Shown here in pieces: positions 43,782-56,387 of a stretch of 64,000 nt of DNA. Origin of the DNA: Carposina sasakii (lineage: Eukaryota > Arthropoda > Insecta > Lepidoptera > Carposinidae); NCBI GenBank assembly GCA_014607495.2, contig CP053156.1, positions 13,950,001-14,014,000 on the forward strand. The letters are read 5' to 3'. Within the stretch, counting starts at the first letter, position 1. The number at the start of each line of letters is the position of its first letter. The translations under genes were made by a program, and so were the position numbers. The notes under the pieces were generated by a model, which was not told the origin of the DNA, made no database searches, and saw nothing but the letters and a program-made list of their open reading frames with translations.

Positions 43782-45513
43782 CCTTATTATATAGTAAAAA
43801 ATGGTATATCAAAAATATCATTCAATAATAGCTCTTGAATGTTCAATAAAATGATAACATGTCAATGGGGCTTCGTTCATAATCAGGTATGAGTTAAAAT
43901 AAATCTACATACAAAGATATTTGATTATTAAATCCAAACCTATATTCAATAACATCAAATAAGGGTGACCGTTTCCCATACAAAAGTATGACATTAAAAA
44001 TTCAAGCACGAATTAATCGTCGCATAGTACTCGGTACCCAACAGCAAAAATTACGGCGAACACATTAACATGTGATGCCGGGAAAATTTTAATCGAAAGA
44101 CATTTAAAATCTGTCTCCGATCGCGTCAGAATTTTTATTGAGATAATATGGCCGGAGCGACAAAGTACAGGGAAACTTAATTAATAATGATTTTAGAAGA
44201 AAAAAAAATGCAAAAGCATCAGTTGTATAAACAGTTATATAAAATGTATATGAATATGATGTAGCAGTAACTTTAACAATCCATTTAGTATCTAGGCACA
44301 GGTTACACAATGAGCCTTGACAAAGTAACATCGTCATTGATGAAATAGATAGAAAATAATTATGTGACAAGTGGTCCAATAAGAACACTTGATTTAGAGC
44401 GTTTTGATGATGTGATCAAGTTTAACTACTACGAGTATACTATTGAAGGATGTGCTACGAAAACTTATGTCAATGTGAAATATTATTATGTCAATGTGAA
44501 ACAATATTATGTCAATGTAAATATATAATAGAATAATGCCGGATTTCACCAGTGCTCCCTAAACGGTCTCTTTGTTAGGAAGATTTTAGAGAAAGACATC
44601 TCAATAAACTAACTCCTAACTTAAATTGCTTTTCACCAACATAGGGACTCAAAAAGTACGGACTTCTTACTCGTACATAATAGTGATGTCGAAAACCGAA
44701 TTCGTAAAAATCGTGTGTTTGTTTGTTTAACAACATATTTGAAAATTGTCTACAACGAAATTAATTTAAATAAGTTACAATTATATCAGTACAATGTATT
44801 TTAATATAGCCAAAAACCTTATTTCTTATAAATTTTGTCAATACATTTATTAATTACGGCCAAAAAATGTAAAATGAGGCTGTACACAACACAGACCTTT
44901 GCTTTAAATACTTTGTTGTCTTGTCACTGTCAACTGTCGTTGAAAGAAATTCGGCCTTTCGCGGTATAAACGCCTTCGAGCAAATAAGCTACGTCTTTCT
45001 ACTGCTTCGACTGCTTCAATAGCGTGAAAACTATCATAATTGAGTTACTCGTATGTATGTTATCTATATCTCTGAAATCGTGAATAATACAAATCCAAAC
45101 ACGCGTAGGTATAGGTACACGAAAATATCACCTAAACTTAAGAGCCCGAAATTCGAGCTTCTAATCTTAGGAGATCTTTTAAGCTGTTAGGAAATCCTTA
45201 TACTTTGGTGAAATCGAATGTTGTCAAAACTGATACTTAAAATGCGTTAGTAAACTTCTAAATCTTAGGAGACGTCGGTGAAATCAGGCATAAGCGTAAC
45301 AAAGCCCCCTAAGTGACCAACGATGATTGAAATTTGATTTTAATAATAGAGAACATATCAAAGGGTTAAATTTACCTGAATAAAGTTTAAAACATCAAAA
45401 TAATACGAATGATTTTGAATCCAAAGAAAATAATAGACTGTAGAGAACAGCAATATGTGCATGATTAAAGATTATAGGTAGGTATGAACTCTATATTTAC
45501 CTATTATACCTAA
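43782..45513. other. no gene; small tandem repeat at 44465-44527
   Basis: AT-rich and otherwise blank. Confidence 0.45.
44465..44527 (+). repeat. 21-bp tandem repeat, three units
   Basis: TTATGTCAATGTGAAAYA-type units start at 44465, 44486 and 44507. Confidence 0.85.
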
Positions 45514-45690
45514 CTAGTGACCAGCCCCGGATTCGTATGGGTGCAGTGCTGATACTATACATATATCTTCCTCGTGAATCACTCTAAATCGCATCAAAAT
45601 CCGTTCCCTAGTTTGAAAGATCTAAGCATACATTATTATTACAAATATTATTATTATAAAACAAAGTCGCTTGCCGCTATCTGTCCGTCC
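45514..45690 (-). mobile_element. Helitron-like fragment (family H4)
   Basis: Begins CTAGTGACCAGCCCCGGATT (reverse of a CTAG end) and contains CTTCCTCGTGAATCACTC, GCATCAAAATCCGTTCCC, AGATCTAAGCATACAT and TTATAAAACAAAGTCGC, all familiar from a widespread insect Helitron-like repeat. Confidence 0.6.
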
Positions 45691-48600
45691 GTAATGTAGT
45701 GATTACTTTCCATTGCCATTCTATAGACAAATAGACAAGCTCAAAGTTCATGATTACCATTTGTTGCAAATAAGGTTATTAATAGGGCTGTAAAAGCGAT
45801 TATACTAGGCATGCAACAAAATAACATTTTTATATTTTCCAGATAGTTTGGAGTATGCTCGAGCATGTATAATTAATAAGCGAAGGGCGTAGCAGTGAAA
45901 AATGAATTGACGGCCGCTGCAGTTTAATTGGCATTGCTGTCGGGCCGTCGCGTCGTGCCGTGTGTATGCATTCTTAAATAAAGGGCTTTGTACATTTGTC
46001 AGGCAGATTTTTGCATTAAAAGTGTATTGTGTAGTTTGTGTGTTTTGAATAAAAGAACGTATAAATTGTGATTGTGATAGTAACATTGATGAGTATAGTC
46101 TGTTGCCAAAGCTGTTGATATCAAAACTAGGTGAACTTAAACTGAAAGGTACAAAATTCAGTTGTTTATACTATGTTCTTGATGTTTTCCAGGGAAATAG
46201 ATGCAGCTTATGTATTCTAGTGACTAGGACTGCAGTTTTATATTGTGTGTAATTTTTGAGAATCTCATTTTTCTAGCTTCATATTGATTTCATTAAATAT
46301 GAGTTTCAATATCGATGTGTATGTACCTTAAGCTTCATGTAACAATTCCACGCAAGTGTGGCAAGAAATTAATTACAAGAGAAGCCAGGCCATTAGGCCG
46401 ACTCCTGGGCTTTCGGCGGCCATTAATAATTCATACTCGTATGTAAGTCTTTTAATTATTAATTCATATTCGCATGTAATACCGTGCTGTGTAGTGTTTA
46501 CATCGAAGTTTTATTATAATGTCGTTATACTTTTTTCCGAATTTGTAAGTTGTCTGGTTTTTGCTGTATCATTCATTGTGGTGGAAGGAACGTAATTGTG
46601 TTAATGTTAGTGTAAGTAAAGAAATATTGCGATTATTTTCCCTTTAAAAGGTTGTTGGACGCTGGTACGAGTATATTTAGCTTTTTGGTGGTTGCTATAT
46701 TGTGAAAACACATTCATATTTTGACATAACATAGCGAGAGATCTGCCAAAATAACTAAGTTATAAAAAATCATAATGAAATTGAAACATTTTTGTCAATT
46801 TCTTTTTGAGTATGTATAATAAATAATTTGTGTGCTTTAAGTAAGTTTTACCATGGACGATTGTTTTTCTGTTTGTTTAGAAATATGGCAATAATTAGGT
46901 ATCAAATAGGTAAAAAATGGTTTTATGGTAACCGCGCTTTATGTATACTGAGTAAATCTAAAGTATACTATCATAGAGTAGATAATACATAGAATTGTCT
47001 ACTAATAATAAGATAATTAAAATTTTATACAACGGACTTAGTTTCTCAAGATAAACATTTGGATTTTTTTAACGATCGTTGACTGACTCCATTCCCGTAA
47101 ACAACAGAAAAAGTTAAATGTCGTAATATATGTAAATTTTTCCTAACTAACAGACTCTTTCACATTTAGTGCAGATTACATCTAAAGTGCAATTTAAAGT
47201 TCTTTGAAGGAATCCAAATGTCGAATTTCTTTCCCTACCCGGGTTAGTGTTAATGAATTTATTCACAATTGTTGCACTTCTTGTCGCCAATTCTTGAGAA
47301 AACTTGGAATTCGAGACGCATTGTTTTGTGTAGTTCGCATACTTCGTACTAAATTGGTTCGGACCCATTTTAGTATTCCGACTCATACCAACGGGGATTT
47401 ATCACAACGTTTTTTTGACCATGAATTTGCGAGAATATATTTTTTTATGGGAAAAGCAGCGACGCCTTTAATTTATTAGAAAAAATATTGAATTCAATTG
47501 TTATTTATTTATATGAAACATATGAAATTACAATCAATTTGTATTTTGACGGAGAATACCTAAAATTGAGATTATAATAAAATTGACTTGATTAAAACTG
47601 GGCCATGGTTGTACCGTTGAACAATTCAATTCAGCAGTGCCATGTACGAGTATTCATATTTTAAAATTCACTACACCTATTTAATACGCATGCCACTAGG
47701 GGTCTCACCTGCATTAATGAAGTCGCTAGATCAAAGAATTTTCATAATACCTGATGTCTTATTAGTGGATTACAAAAACTAGGCCGCAAGCCAACATCAA
47801 ACGAAAAACACCTTTTCCGAATCAACAAGGATACGATCGCTATTCTATTATTCAAATAAGATGTCCTATTAGGATACCTAGATATGCAGGATAAAATACT
47901 CGTAGATAGGGATAATTAACTTACTGGCATTTGTGGACTCTCTGGTCCTGTAACAGAAAAAGTGGTATTACCATTACAGAAGTATAACGGATCGTACCTT
48001 AGGATAAGGCGCGATAAGATACCTATGAATTTTATTTCAAGTCAGACAGTTTGTACCTGCAAGGAAAACAATCATTCAAACCAATGTTTCACAAACAAAG
48101 GGATAAAAAATTTCATGAACCAAGTAATAAGTTTAGATGTTGAAAATTTTGTAAATAAATTACCTTTATAAGTATACAATTTAGTTGTGGCTCTAACTAA
48201 TCATACAGTTGCTAATTGGAAAAAGAAAATTCAGTAGATTAGGTTACTTTAGGTAAAGCTTGACCTTAACACAATTTGTTATCATAGTTTAAGGACTAAT
48301 AGATAAATTTTAGCTAAGATCCTTCTTCAATAGACTTTGCTATCTGGTTAATGAGACTAGATTTTGTGGTGAGGATAAAATTCCAAAGAACTTTAAAATC
48401 GGAAAGGACTTAAAGGTGATTAGGTAATTAAAAATTTTGAAAACAAATTCAATACTGAAAATAACAATATTTTAATACTTACATGCTCAATTCATGTAGC
48501 AACTTCTTCAGCAGAAACTGCTATCAAGTGTCCCCCATGGCGAATCACCTGTAAGCAAAAATTGTATCATATAATGGAGCCGCTAACTTGAGTTCGTTGT

Positions 48601-48989
48601 ATGATTCTTCACCAGACCGGGACGAATGGCTAGACATGAGATTATATGACAGATTCCTGTAAGTACTGCTTAAGATAAGGATTATTAGTGATGACAAAGA
48701 CAATTGCGGACGAAGGCAATATTCAAATTGTGGGTAGATGTCCTATCTTCTTTGCATAGTAAGTACCTATATAAATGATCAGTTAGTGGGTTACAAGTGT
48801 TTTACGATTTTATTTATAATCGAAACTGTTATAAATTGTATTGATTTTCGGTGCAAGTTCAAGCTATTGTCTAATTTTGCCTGATATTCTATTAGTTCTG
48901 TTGTCAAATGTTATTTTAAATAGTGTTCAAATTTAGATGCAGTTTTTTTAAATAAATAAGTACAAAATATCACGCCATATGTGTATACA
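45691..48989. other. no recognised gene
   Basis: AT-rich; open frames under 110 codons without domains. 45880-45970 is GC-richer (GGGCCGTCGCGTCGTGCCG) with no clear function. Confidence 0.45.
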
Positions 48990-48991
48990 TA

Positions 48992-49384
48992 CAGGGTGTA
49001 AAAAGACAACGATGTTTTTTTAATACCTCGTATTAATTGTAAGGTTACGGTCATTTTCTTCTATGGAACCAACCCTGGGAAACGACAAAAAAAATATGAA
49101 AAAATACTGTCATTTTATTGCAAGCAATATATTCGTTTGATGCTAAAAGTACAAATGTACCTACAAAACTAACATTATACTCGTAACATGGTATCTATGA
49201 AAAAAATGTTTGTTAACCGGTTTCAGATGGATTTATGTAAAAAAATTATAATATTAATGTAACTTTGGACCTCAATATCTTAGAAACCCGTAGTTTCCCA
49301 GGGGTGCTTCCATAGAAAATAATGATTGTGATGTTACAAAGAATACGAGGTATTAAAAGAACAAAGTTGTCCTTTTACACCCAG
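48992..49384 (+). mobile_element. CAGGGTG mini-element, family D
   Basis: Flanked by TA. The ends are CAGGGTGTAAAAAGACAAC and GTTGTCCTTTTACACCCAG. An internal block (TTTGGACCTCAATATCTTAG to AATGATTGTGATG, 49260-49333) is homologous to family B, so D is a diverged relative. No coding capacity. Confidence 0.78.
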
Positions 49385-49386
49385 TA

Positions 49387-50047
49387 TAGTATATTACGTT
49401 TAGTGAAATGCTACTCTGGAAACATAAACATTCGTGATTTCGTCTCTAAAATTGTCTACAATACAATAATATAGTTTACTTAACCATACCTGTTTCCTTA
49501 GTGATATTTTAGAATAATTTAAAATAAAACATTTTTAAAATTTTTCCTTTAAAATTGTATAATGGTGGTGCGCTAATACTATGTATTTCTCAACTATCTT
49601 CTTACATGAGTTTATTACAAAGTAAAGCAGCTGTTTTTTCTTCGACAAGTACATTTTAATTATAGTCTGTACAATTACAGCCATAACTCAAATGATAACA
49701 ATGCAGACAAGACCAACTAATACATAGTAGTAAATAATAGACACATAGTTTATACTTTATACACTGTGATCACAGTTTTTGCTGGTATATTTATGAAACA
49801 TTGTATAATTTTCTTGTTCAATAAATTATTGTCGAGTTGACACCATAAATCGATGATTAGTTTTGTGTAGAAGAAAATAATTGCTGTGAAACGGCGTACA
49901 AGAAGCGAAGTGAAGTAAACTATTTTAACCTGACGTGTCAGAATATTGATTTATGTGATAATTCTATGGTAGTGTTAGTTCACAACCGCATAGCATATTA
50001 TAAAAGAAAGTCGATTTGATGAGTGTGCTAGTTACAGAACTATTAGA
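49387..50047. other. no recognised feature
   Basis: AT-rich and blank. Confidence 0.45.
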
Positions 50048-50049
50048 TA

Positions 50050-50145
50050 TTATCCACACCCTACTGCCGTAGGAGGGGTTTTTGTTGTGGCATTTCCTTT
50101 GGGAGATTTAGCTTCAGCAGTGGGCTGCAATAGGCCGACGATGTT
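50050..50145 (+). repeat. degenerate RTE-tailed fragment
   Basis: ACTGCCGTAGGAGGGG and AGCAGTGGGCTGCAATAGGC then CGACGATG; an old copy of the 39138-39397 family. Confidence 0.5.
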
Positions 50146-52538
50146 TTCATCTGATTAAGCTTTTTATCTGTTATCTTGTTTTTCTCTTGGTTATTTTCTA
50201 TTATAAATATCCGTGATTCCTTATGATCTCTAGTATTTAAATTGACCGTTAAAGGTAAAGTAACTTAATGAGAGCGAAAATCGAGTCTCTTTATAAATGT
50301 AGTCACTTCACTTAACAATTTTACGAGGGCATTTATTTTATTTTTATGCACCCACTTTTTATATCCCTCTGCGGGACGTAAGTATATTACATGCTTGGCC
50401 TTTGGTCGGGTTTTTTATATTATATTAAATTGAAATTAATAGCTTACCATGTAGGTATAAATGAGTCATAATTATGCGTAGAGTAGTGTGGGGTGAACAT
50501 TAACTCTAAAACAATTTAAACTGTCGAAAAGAGATACAAGTGCAGCGATTTACTTTCATAATAATAGAAACAATCGTTCATTAAGTATCCATAATTATAC
50601 TTCTAACATTGCACTAAACCTTCTCACAGGCCTCTGGATTCTGTCAGATTAATGCTCTCCAAAGTCCAGGGCTACATACTTCCGTGACGTCGACCATAAC
50701 GCCCATGTAACGTTCTTATCATTTCCTACAAGGCAAGTGCAAATCTAGACACAGATAAACCCAGACGATGACATCACTTCCACCCAAATTTAAACTGCAG
50801 ACAAAAGCCATTACCAATGTCAGGTAACAAATGTGCTAGCCGTTGCACCCATAATGTCATTGTCAAGTATAATTCGCCGGGACCAGACGCACTTATTAAT
50901 ATGTGTCCTCATACAAAATTCAGAGATGATAATTTTATTACACCTTTAAAAAATGTTGAAAAAGAAAGATTTATAGCGACCCGAAGTCATGAAACATTCA
51001 AACGCCGGACACTTTATTCAATGCAAATGGTAGTGATGTAGGTAAATGAATCTGGTGCATCGAGATTTTTACGAAATCTGGCTTTGTTCAATGCGTATAT
51101 GTTTGAAGAAAGACCCAAATATCTAAATGATTTCGCTTGTTAAGTTTTACTGTATGTGCACACAGAGAGGATCCAATTAATCATAATAGTTACCAGCCAC
51201 TCCTTAGTAAATATTTAAATTTACTTCGGAGAATCACTGGAATAATACGGGAATAAAAATTAAAAGTATTTAACAATGAACCTATCTGAGCGCTGCTACG
51301 AGTATCACAGTTCGTCAGAGCTATTTACTAGAAAAGAAACTGCACATACGTCTCTGTTGAGCTGATTGTGGATGTGGATTGAAGTAGGCCGCTGATACAT
51401 TTAAGGTTGTATATTATTTTAAACTAGGATTTACAATAGTAAAAATGGCTATCCGCCAACTGTGTCTGACGAACGGTGAGTGCTGGGTAGTGTTCGGCGA
51501 GGGCCCGGTTGCACTCCGTCCCCCGCGCCCCGATACTGATACTGAAACAGCTTTGTCAGTTTTTTGCCTTAATAATAAGTACACCCTCAAATATATTTCG
51601 AAAAAGAGCAACATTTTACTCGGATAAATGTCTCATTCTCAAATACGTTAATTTTTTTCCTCCACGCGGACAGAACATCACGTAAAATAATATGTACTAA
51701 ATATTAAAAGAGAAACGATTGTCTTTAGACCTGCACTAACTTTGATATATCATCAACATTACTATTCAATGTCTTAGACGGGACAGTATCGAAAAACACG
51801 CTGCATCATTCATAAGCAGCAAAAACCAGTGTCTTAGCGACGGAGAAGTGATAAATATCCCCTGGATACTGCGACATGGGATTTTTATCCAACTGGAGAG
51901 AGTGAAAACCGCAGTGGCAAGCCAATTTATTTGCCAGCTACGTTGACACTAGCGACACGATATTCTGCTGGTATAAGTTTGGTGTCACATGCAAGCTTGC
52001 AGGACATGTCGTGTATAATTCGGACATTTGACCGTCCTGGTCATTCCTGTATAATTTTGTCACTGCGGTATAAAATGTATATGTATAATAGATTAAAAGC
52101 ATTTGTCATGTATCATGACCTTGGTTCGTCGTTTACATGTTAAAATATTGATTTGTATATTAGTTAGAATTTGCGTAAGGTGTCAAGTGGTAAGAAAAAA
52201 ATGTTTGCATAAATTGTAAGTTTTTTAAGTTTTTTGTGTATTTAGCGTTAAGTCACAATTGTGTAACCAATCGCAGTAAGGTAAGAATGCCAAAATATAT
52301 CTTTAAAAAGATAGAAAAGCCCTTAAATATCAAAGAATGAACTATATGTACTAATTTTATTCTATAAAATTATTCAGCTTTTCATAGTTTCTTCAGAGAA
52401 ACTTCGAATAGCAGAGTACCGGTTTTGACAGTTATTTGACTAAAATATTTATTGTTTATTTGGTTAGATAATGGTTACTACGTAGGTAATATTAATGATA
52501 ATATTTTATTACAGATGTTTGTCTATTATTCCATATGA
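50146..52538. other. no confirmed gene; GC-rich island at 51445-51560
   Basis: Mostly AT-rich. The island at 51445-51560 has exon-like composition and a GTGAGT donor; see findings. The rest is blank. Confidence 0.4.
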
Positions 52539-52600
52539 TGATGATGATCTCCGACCGTATTTCGGCCAAGGCGACCAATCTCTACGGAGATATTGTGTAA
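52539..52600 (+). repeat. C-SINE fragment
   Basis: (GAT)n then CTCCGACCGTATTTCGGCCA and CAATCTCTACGGAGAT, matching the 60956 copy. Confidence 0.65.
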
Positions 52601-53029
52601 GAAACAACTTGGCAGTCAGGTCTGACTTATTTGAAATTGTCATGAGGGAGATAACATCTGGAGAATAAAAAATAAATAAGTTTTAAGATACCGCCACACC
52701 ATATTCGGCCGAGTATTTTATAAATGTTTTAATTAATATTTACGGAGTCGCTACATGGTGCAATCAAACAAGTATTGCTATCACTGCAAATTCCAAATCA
52801 TCACCATCATCATTTTAGAAAAGAGAAGATCACTGCTGAACATAGACCTACCCCAAAACATACGTCTCTTTTATACAGGAATAATCTATTTTCTATCTTC
52901 TATCTATTCTATCTTCTATACTCGTACAAATAATAAAAATGTAACGGATCGCTGTCTGTTCATGGAAGATATATGAGAAAAAATATTATAAGAGACCTTT
53001 GGCAACGCAATAGCACCCAAAATAATTAT

Positions 53030-53260
53030 TTTTGGATTTTTTGTCTGTTTGTCGGTTTTTCTGTTTGTCTGTGCGTAGCGTGCACGCTAATATCGGAAAC
53101 GGCTGAACCAATTTCGATGCAGTTTTCAGGAATATATTGTGACAGGTCTCACATAACATATAGGCTACTTTTTATCCTTGGAAAATGTTTTTATCCCGGA
53201 TAATTTCGACATTTTGTTTTTTCTGAAGTCCACGCGGACGGAGTCGCGTGCGTCCACCAG
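53030..53260 (+). mobile_element. Helitron-like element, family H1
   Basis: GGCTACTTTTTATCCTTGG, ATCCCGGATAATTTCGAC and the terminus CACGCGGACGGAGTCGCGTG ending CCAG (mutated CTAG). Its 5' part differs from 31261-31513 (GTCTGTTTGTCGG, ATATCGGAAACGGC). Confidence 0.72.
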
Positions 53261-53458
53261 TAAATTTAATAATCACACACTTTACAATTCCTACGACCTA
53301 CCCAACTAGTCCTACACTAGATTACGAAGGTATCATATCGTGGATATCACACACAATGAAGAATATTGACAGTTTGAAAGCTAACTGTTGCCCGCTACTT
53401 TGCCCGTGTGGCCTAGAGAATGTAGCCTATACCTATCTCTGTACTCCCAACTAATTCG

Positions 53459-53605
53459 TCATAAGCCTTTTGCAGTCCACTGCTAGACGTAGGCCTCCCC
53501 CAGGGCACGCCACAAGGCTGTGCACTGCCATGGGAGATATTTGTCCATAATCACCACGCGCTGGGCAGGCGGGTTGGTGACAACAGTTAGTATTTTAAAC
53601 TATAA
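53459..53605 (-). repeat. RTE-tailed fragment inside H2
   Basis: AAGCCTTTTGCAGTCCACTG, GACGTAGGCCTCCCCCAGGG and GGCAGGCGGGTTGGTGAC; minus orientation, 5'-truncated. Confidence 0.68.
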
Positions 53606-53668
53606 ACTCCCCACTATATGTATGTATGTAAAAATTTTAGAAGATCAGAAGGCTTAGTGCAAGTTTAC

Positions 53669-53776
53669 ACTTGGAACTCGATTGCGTAAACGTAAACTAT
53701 TCGACCAATCACGGCGTGCCGTTGTTCTCACTTTCATTACATGGCTGTTTTACGTTAACGCGAACGAGTTCGAAGT
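53669..53776. repeat. foldback sequence with ~29-bp arms
   Basis: ACTTGGAACTCGATTGCGTA (53669 on) mirrors CGCGAACGAGTTCGAAGT (53759-53776), with a 50-nt loop. About 25 of 29 arm positions pair. Confidence 0.65.
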
Positions 53777-54230
53777 AAAAACTCATACTACGCCCTCAGT
53801 TCAGTAAGTAAAGCGTGAAGAGGTAACAAACTAACAAACAAATTTACTTTCGCACTTATTAGATAAGTTGAGATTGGGATAAGCTACATCCATTTTACCG
53901 TGTTCAAGATGAAGTTTTCTGATTTTTAATCATCCTGTAAATGAAGCTGCTAATTAAGGAAAGTGCAGTGTTAATTAATTACATTAACATTAATCAATAA
54001 GAGTTTGGTGCTCACTACGATAAAAGGCGGTTTATAATAATATGACCCTTACCTAATTATTTTATAGTAGGTACCTATATTTATGGGAATATAAATAAGT
54101 ATTTATAATATAAATCTGCTGCATATTATGCAGTTATGGATGAGTAGCATACATGAGTACATACTATATGTAGAGACGACATTTGCGCTGCATTTTTAGC
54201 AAACACCAATGCTGTGTTTTCAAAACTACT

Positions 54231-54586
54231 TATTATAAAATTATTAATAAAGAAATGGAAAAAATTCCTCACCCGGGTGGGAATCGAACCCACGACCTCT
54301 GCATTCCGCGTGTCAGTGCTCTAACCACTGAGCCACCGGGTCAATTACTCGGATGACGAATTTTACCATCTCTTTTATAAATTACATATTGGCAACGTTA
54401 TTTTTCATCCCGATAGCTATACACTAGCCAAATCTCGGCAAACAAAGCTGAATCCCTCAGCACAATGTTTAAAGATGAAACGATCAACCATATCCTAACG
54501 GATTATATTAATGGAGAGTGTTTTTATAAATTTATCTAACTCAAAATATTATATATTATAAAATTATTAATAAAGAAATGGAAAAA
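54231..54586 (-). repeat. tRNA-derived repeat (family T) flanked by a 33-bp direct repeat
   Basis: On the minus strand 54346-54264 reads GACCCGGTGGCTCAGTGGTT ... GTGGGTTCGATTCCCACC. The T and D stems pair but the anticodon stem does not. The same 33 bp (TATTATAAAATTATTAATAA then AGAAATGGAAAAA) occurs at 54231-54263 and 54554-54586. The sequence next to the tRNA-like part also occurs in the 23880 copy, so one of the pair belongs to the repeat and the other is a second partial copy or a long target duplication. Confidence 0.62.
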
Positions 54587-55264
54587 CTACTTATTTAAGA
54601 CTAAGGATTTTCGACCCCTTTCAATTTACATACAATACGGTATAAAATAAGGTAATTTTATACAACATTTCATTTACTTGTCAAGATTTGAATTAAGAAC
54701 AGCTGGTCCATCCATCACTGAAGCATTAAGTACCCACTTTTTGCCAATTTTGACTCCTTACTAAGTCAATTTCCGTCACAATCGTCCATGTTGTTAGATA
54801 TACATCGCTTGTTTCCCACAACCCTTAAAAAGTGGTATTCTAAGTATAGACTCAATGGATAGTAAAATTGTTTTAAAATCATGTTCTTAATTTAGGGTGT
54901 TATTATGTCGTCGGGTTCAATTTTTTCGCGTCGTTTCAAATTTGATTGATGGCCAAAAGGTGTATAATAAGTTGGTCAATTTTTATGTTTTCCATAATGT
55001 TAATTTAATTACCTACTTATTAATGAGCCTTTATCCTTATTATATATATTAGAAAGTTTACTTTTGGCAAATTCGTTTCCAAAATGGAAATGGTCAGCGT
55101 GCTAGTTTCTCGATCGATTGATTTTGCATATAAAAATTAGTACATATTTTATAGCATAGATTATATGAGACAGTAAACCAGACAAAATATAGTCTAAATC
55201 TAAATCTCTATTAGACATAAGCTTACAAAGTGAATTATACCAATTCCATTTCTCTAAACTAATA
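54587..55264. other. no recognised feature
   Basis: AT-rich and blank. Confidence 0.45.
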
Positions 55265-55510
55265 CACGGACGACCGATTGGTGTAGTTGGTAGTGTCCCT
55301 GCCTGCGACGCCATAGGTCCTGGGTTCGAATCCCGGTAGGTGCAAGTATTGATATGATAAATATTAATGTTTGTTTCCTAGTCATGGATGTTTCTATACT
55401 TATCTATGTATTTATATACCGTTGCTTAGTACCCACGACACAAGACCTTAGGGATCTTAGTGTGGGATTAGGTCAATGTGTTGTGAAGTGTGTGAAAAAT
55501 TTAATTTATA
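55265..55510 (+). repeat. tRNA-derived SINE (family B-SINE)
   Basis: Head GACCGATTGGTGTAGTTGG with B-box GGGTTCGAATCCCGG, then TTGATATGATAAATATTAAT, GTCATGGATGTTTCTATAC and CAAGACCTTAGGGATCTTAG. A closely similar copy is at 60403-60630 and a decayed one at 56965-57035. The A/B boxes constitute an internal Pol III promoter. Confidence 0.8.
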
Positions 55511-55935
55511 AAAGAAAAGTAAAAGATATAAAAGACGTAAAACATAAAAATAGTATGTACATATTATGTATTTCTTTAATTATTTTATTGATAAATCGTA
55601 ATGTTTTTTAACATTCGGCTGTTTTCTGTGATATCTTAAGTAGGTATATCGTTGATTTATAAAGTTGATACATAATTATCTCATTCGAGGAATATAATAA
55701 GCATTTACATTTAAATAAAATAAACCGTACCTTGAAATCACAATAAATTTATCGATTTGACGCAATATATGTTGTTTTTATGCAAAATAAAATACTACAT
55801 TACTGTTGATGACAAACGTTATATTTATTGCTTTTTATGGCTAGTAATAGCTGTTGATTTACTTTATTATATCTTAAATTGAAGTCTTGGCTTTTGTTAA
55901 GTTTTTTTAAATAAAAGACTATTTTTTATATACGT
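55511..55935. other. no recognised feature
   Basis: AT-rich and blank. Confidence 0.45.
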
Positions 55936-56070
55936 AAGTCAGTAGAGGGACAAGAGTCTTGGTGTTTTGTAGGCGATGGGCTGACCACCTGTTACTACTA
56001 ACCAAACTTGTACATCTCAACTATACCCACAAAAATGTGCCCTACCCCGTAAGGGATAAAGGCGTGATTA
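55936..56070 (-). repeat. interspersed repeat, family F, partial copy 3
   Basis: AAGTCAGTAGAGGGACAAGA through GGGATAAAGGCGTGATTA, the half of family F that ends at the ATAATCACGCC border; a mini-element begins immediately after at TA 56071. Confidence 0.7.
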
Positions 56071-56072
56071 TA

Positions 56073-56387
56073 CAGGATGTTTTTTCGTCGCCATCATTAA
56101 CAAAGGGTACGTACTCTATACATCAAATAAAGTAAGTTTATGCCAAAAAAAAATGCTGGGAAACGATGTAAATTTAAAAAAGATTTTTTCAAGAGAATTA
56201 ATTATATCTGTCTATAAAAAAACTAACATAAACACTGGACACTATAAATTGCGCCCGATCAAGTAATAATTTTTTTTTTTCATAAAATTTACATAGTTTC
56301 TCAGCATTTTTTTTTTGCATAAATTTACTTTATTTGACGTATAGAGTACGTACCCTTCGTTAAGGGTGGTAATGAAAAAACACGCTG
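56073..56387. mobile_element. family B mini-element rearranged into a palindrome
   Basis: Both halves carry the same end of family B. The left half reads CGTACTCTATACATCAAATA and the right half reads TATTTGACGTATAGAGTACG. It lies between TA dinucleotides, with ends CAGGATG and CACGCTG. The GAGGAGATTCCG half of the normal element is absent. Confidence 0.78.

Larger units (their letters stand above)
53365..53880 (+). mobile_element. Helitron-like element (H2) split by later insertions
   Basis: The left part (CTGTTGCCCGCTACTTTGCC to TACTCCCAACTA, 53365-53455) and the right part (AGCGTGAAGAGGTAACAAAC to GAGATTGGGAT, 53812-53880) are adjacent in the intact relative at 17150-17315. Between them are an RTE-tailed fragment and a foldback sequence. 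Confidence 0.6.
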
